This document shows positions 61,645-64,000 of a stretch of DNA of 64,000 nt, piece after piece. The stretch is from Acidimicrobiia bacterium. Lineage in GTDB: Bacteria; Actinomycetota; Acidimicrobiia; Spongiisociales; UBA5794. The position numbers and the translations under genes are program-made. The stretch covers positions 558,001-622,000 of the forward strand of contig JAWKJB010000001.1 of the NCBI GenBank assembly GCA_041393965.1. Reading direction: 5' to 3'. Below the pieces are notes generated by a model that was not told the origin of the DNA, made no database searches, and saw only the letters and a list, made by a program, of their open reading frames with translations. Numbering within the stretch: the first letter of the stretch is position 1; each line of letters starts with the position of its first letter.

Positions 61645-62472
61645 CTAGATCGCAAGGAGCAGGATGGCGCCGAGCGCCAACACGATGCCTGCCACTTGAC
61701 GGCTCGACGGACGCTCGCGGAGGATCGTGATCGCTGCCGCAACGGTGAAGAGCGGATAGAGACTTCCAAGCACCGCGTTGATGCCGAGGGGTCCACGCTG
61801 GACGGCAAGGACGATTGCGACATTGGCCGCCATGTCGAAGGCCCCGGTGACCACGATCAACCTCCAGGTCCCATGCGGGACAAGGCGGTGCCGGCGTGTG
61901 ACGATCAGCACACCGAAGGCGACCGGTATCGTCACGGCCCGCGCGGCTGCGAGCGGCCACAGCCCCGAGTCCTCGTGGGTTTGGCCGAGGGCGATGAAGA
62001 ACACGGCGAAGCCGAACGCCGCAGCGAGCGCCTGAAGGAACAGCCTGCGGTCCAGCCGTCCCGCCCCGGGTTCGGAGGCGAGGATCGCCACGGCGCACCC
62101 GGCTGCGATGATCCCGATCCACTGGACCCCCACGATGGATTCTCCGGTCGCGACCGCCCAAGCGACGGGGAGCATGGCGGCACCCGCCCCGATGATCGGA
62201 GCAACGATCGACATGGTGCCCGCGGCGAGAGTGGCGTACATGATCGCGAGGCCGATCAGGCCGAAGATGCCTCCGGTCGCGCCCCAGACCAAGTCTCCCC
62301 GGGTGGGGTTTGGGGCTGCAACGACGGCGAGTCCGAGCACCAGAATGGGTGTGCCGGCAAGTTGGGACCATGCGGTGACCGTCCACGCCGAGAGCCTGCG
62401 GGTCGCCAAGCCACCGGCGAAATCGGCAACTCCGAACATGGCGGCAGACGCGATGGCAAGCAGCTGGGTCAT
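61645..62472 (-). CDS. EamA-family transporter 1
   Basis: The product (275 aa from ATG 62472) has ten hydrophobic helices in two related halves (SAAMFGVADFAGGLATRRL and GTWRLIVVTGAFDMAANVAIVLAVQRG...LGSLYPLFTVAAAITILRERPSSRQVAGIVLALGAILLL), the EamA/DMT pattern. The substrate is unknown. It lies divergent to a related gene at 62561. Confidence 0.85.
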   Translation of the reverse strand: MTQLLAIASAAMFGVADFAGGLATRRLSAWTVTAWSQLAGTPILVLGLAVVAAPNPTRGDLVWGATGGIFGLIGLAIMYATLAAGTMSIVAPIIGAGAAMLPVAWAVATGESIVGVQWIGIIAAGCAVAILASEPGAGRLDRRLFLQALAAAFGFAVFFIALGQTHEDSGLWPLAAARAVTIPVAFGVLIVTRRHRLVPHGTWRLIVVTGAFDMAANVAIVLAVQRGPLGINAVLGSLYPLFTVAAAITILRERPSSRQVAGIVLALGAILLLAI

Positions 62473-62560
62473 GCAGGGATCGTATGGGTCTTGGCGGATC
62501 GTCCCGCCACCGATGCGTCGGCACCCGACGCTCGTGGCCACTGGGTTCTAGGGTCATGCC

Positions 62561-63397
62561 GTGACTCCTCGTGTCCTTGTCCTCGTCGTGTTGTCGATCG
62601 GGCTCATCGGCAGCGCCGACTTCTTCGGTGGCATCGCGTCGAAGCGATCGAGCCCGTTCACGGTCGCGGCGCTGTCCCAGTGGGTCGGCGTTCCCGTCAT
62701 CACCGTCGTTGCCCTCCTCGAAGGCGGTGCGATGATTGCGAGGGACGCGCAGCTCGGGCTCCTCGCGGGCGTAGGGTCCGCGCTCGGCGTCGTCGTGATG
62801 TATCGGGGGTTCTCGGTCGCGTCCGTCGGTGTCGTTGCCCCGATCGCTTCCACGGTCGGAGCCATGCTCCCGATCGTGGTCGGACTCGCCACCGGCGAAC
62901 GCCCATCAGCGCTCGTTGCCACGGGCTTGGTGTTCGGCGTTGCCTCGGTTCTTCTCGTCGGCTATGTCCGTGGACAGGCCCGGCTGTCGATCCGGGGCGT
63001 GGCTCACGGGATCGTTGCAGGCAGCGGCTTCGCTGCCATGGTCGTCATCTACGCAGCCACATCGGAAGCCTCGGGGCTCACCGCAGCCGTATCGGGACGG
63101 ATCAGTGCCGCGACCCTCGCGACCCTTGCCATGGTGGCGGTCGGGGCTCCTCGTCGGGTGTCGCGAACGGCGGTGAAACCCGCGGTGCTCTCCGGCGTTT
63201 TCGCCGGCGTCGGTATGGGGTTCTTCGTGTCTGCGTCACAGGTCGGGGAGCTCGTGGTCGTTGGGGTCGCGGTCGCGATGTTCCCGGTCGTGACAGTGAT
63301 CCTGGCCGCGTTGTTCCTCGACGAGCGCCTCGTTCGATCGCAGTGGGCAGGAGTCGCCCTTGCCGCTTCCGCCGTCGCCATGATCTCGGTCGGCTGA
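62561..63397 (+). CDS. EamA-family transporter 2
   Basis: The product (278 aa) has ten helices, starting RVLVLVVLSIGLIGSADFFGGIASKRS, similar to the start of transporter 1 (FGVADFAGGLATRR), and ends FPVVTVILAALFLDERLVRSQWAGVALAASAVAMISVG. The two are probably paralogues arising from an inverted local duplication or a longer divergence. Export of a small metabolite is likely. Confidence 0.85.
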   Translation: MTPRVLVLVVLSIGLIGSADFFGGIASKRSSPFTVAALSQWVGVPVITVVALLEGGAMIARDAQLGLLAGVGSALGVVVMYRGFSVASVGVVAPIASTVGAMLPIVVGLATGERPSALVATGLVFGVASVLLVGYVRGQARLSIRGVAHGIVAGSGFAAMVVIYAATSEASGLTAAVSGRISAATLATLAMVAVGAPRRVSRTAVKPAVLSGVFAGVGMGFFVSASQVGELVVVGVAVAMFPVVTVILAALFLDERLVRSQWAGVALAASAVAMISVG

Positions 63398-63452
63398 CGG
63401 ATCATCCGGGACCCGCGGTTTCGCTAGGGTTGACGCCGACGAGGGAGCATCA

Positions 63453-63986
63453 ATGCCGGATGATTCGGAAGAGACCACACCTGTTGTGAACCGCGGCGAG
63501 GTCGAGTACCGCGATTCGAGCACAACCGAGATCGACCTTGACGGTGACGGCAGGCCCGACGGCGTTCGCTCGGTCCACACCGAGGTCCGCGAGATCGATG
63601 TTGACGACGACGGTGTCGCTGACATCGTCTCGACGACAACGATCGAGGAGACCGCGATCGATGTGGATGGCGACGGTGTCGTCGATGTCATCACGACCGT
63701 GGAGACCACCGAGGTGGTCATGGATGTCGACGGCGATGGGGTTGCGGATTCCGTTGACATCACCGAGGTGCGTACGGTTGCGCACGATCTCGACGGGGAC
63801 GGGATCCCGGATGTCACGCGGACCGATGTCGTGACCGTTTCCGGGATCGATCCGGACGAGGACGGCAACCTCAGGGACATTCAAGCCGACGGTGCCCGGA
63901 TCTACGGGTTGGACACGACCGGGGACGGCAACATCGACGATGTGGTAGTCGAGGAGCTCGATGTGGAGATTGTCGAGGACGATTGA
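63453..63986 (+). CDS. Acidic protein of tandem DxDGDG repeats
   Basis: The 177-residue product is made almost wholly of about seven repeats of 20-25 residues, each with a calcium-loop-like core (DLDGDGRPDG, DVDDDGVADI, DVDGDGVVDV, DVDGDGVADS, DLDGDGIPDV, DPDEDGNLRD, DTTGDGNIDD) separated by Thr/Glu/Val strands. The pattern recalls thrombospondin type 3 or dockerin-like Ca2+ motifs. There is no signal peptide or membrane helix, so a cytoplasmic place is implied unless a non-classical export route exists. No named family is assigned. Confidence 0.65.
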   Translation: MPDDSEETTPVVNRGEVEYRDSSTTEIDLDGDGRPDGVRSVHTEVREIDVDDDGVADIVSTTTIEETAIDVDGDGVVDVITTVETTEVVMDVDGDGVADSVDITEVRTVAHDLDGDGIPDVTRTDVVTVSGIDPDEDGNLRDIQADGARIYGLDTTGDGNIDDVVVEELDVEIVEDD

Positions 63987-64000
63987 CGGTCAGCAGACCG

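Overview
The window is about 64 kb of high-GC bacterial chromosome and is most likely from an actinomycete (Actinomycetota). The evidence is an actinomycete-type integrative element, a deazaflavin (F420)-type nitroreductase, BlaI/M56 regulation, many GTG starts, 4-nt ATGA/GTGA gene overlaps and a leaderless promoter. A deep-branching lineage such as Acidimicrobiia is possible, but no rRNA is present to settle it.

Layout. 1-1.3 kb: a coiled-coil membrane protein and a lipoprotein. 1.37-11.45 kb: an AICE-like integrative element lies between an intact tRNA-Arg(ACG) and a 43-bp copy of that tRNA's 3' end. It carries integrase, two small HTH proteins, a RepSA-type initiator, an FtsK/Tra pump, an XRE-Nudix-HD accessory set and a restriction-modification pair. 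Its integrase has an in-frame TGA and its rep gene a frameshift. A fragment resembling a SAVED domain (CBASS second-messenger sensor) sits against attL. 11.5-14.8 kb: an older integrase remnant, a Fic protein with an operator array, a broken membrane gene and a nitroreductase. 15-18.5 kb: BlaI-M56, cytochrome c, SHOCT, TusA-like and CopD-like genes, tied together by three similar inverted-repeat operators. 18.6-19.2 kb: a carboxymuconolactone decarboxylase/AhpD-like gene whose CxxC second cysteine is a TGA followed by a SECIS-like hairpin, a candidate selenoprotein. 19.35-22.19 kb: an IS481-like remnant with terminal repeats and 16-bp target duplication, invaded by two decayed IS3 elements.

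22.3-36.9 kb: an alpha-oxoamine synthase followed by a polytopic histidine kinase; DUF1028, PfkB and MscS genes; a RimK-protease-aspartoacylase operon; and a probable nitrosative-stress/iron-centre cluster (NnrS-like, two hemerythrins, SufT-like, DUF2249, Cys-rich ArsR/SufR-like regulator). 37-45 kb: small membrane proteins, an ABC-2 exporter, a Zur-regulated zinc importer and glpD. 45-48.5 kb: the arginine deiminase pathway (arcC-arcB, divergent arcA). 48.5-51.4 kb: a divergent pair in which one gene fuses an ECF sigma factor, zinc anti-sigma motif, membrane segment and extracytoplasmic Ig-like domain, and the other carries a similar ectodomain. 51.4-64 kb: metallo-hydrolase, deaminase, a glycine-betaine (OpuC) transporter, threonine catabolism (tdh-kbl), a two-component system, a Doc toxin-antitoxin, two EamA transporters and a DxDGDG-repeat protein.

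Most core genes are intact. Frameshifts and stops cluster in the mobile and adjacent accessory genes, which suggests real decay rather than sequencing noise.
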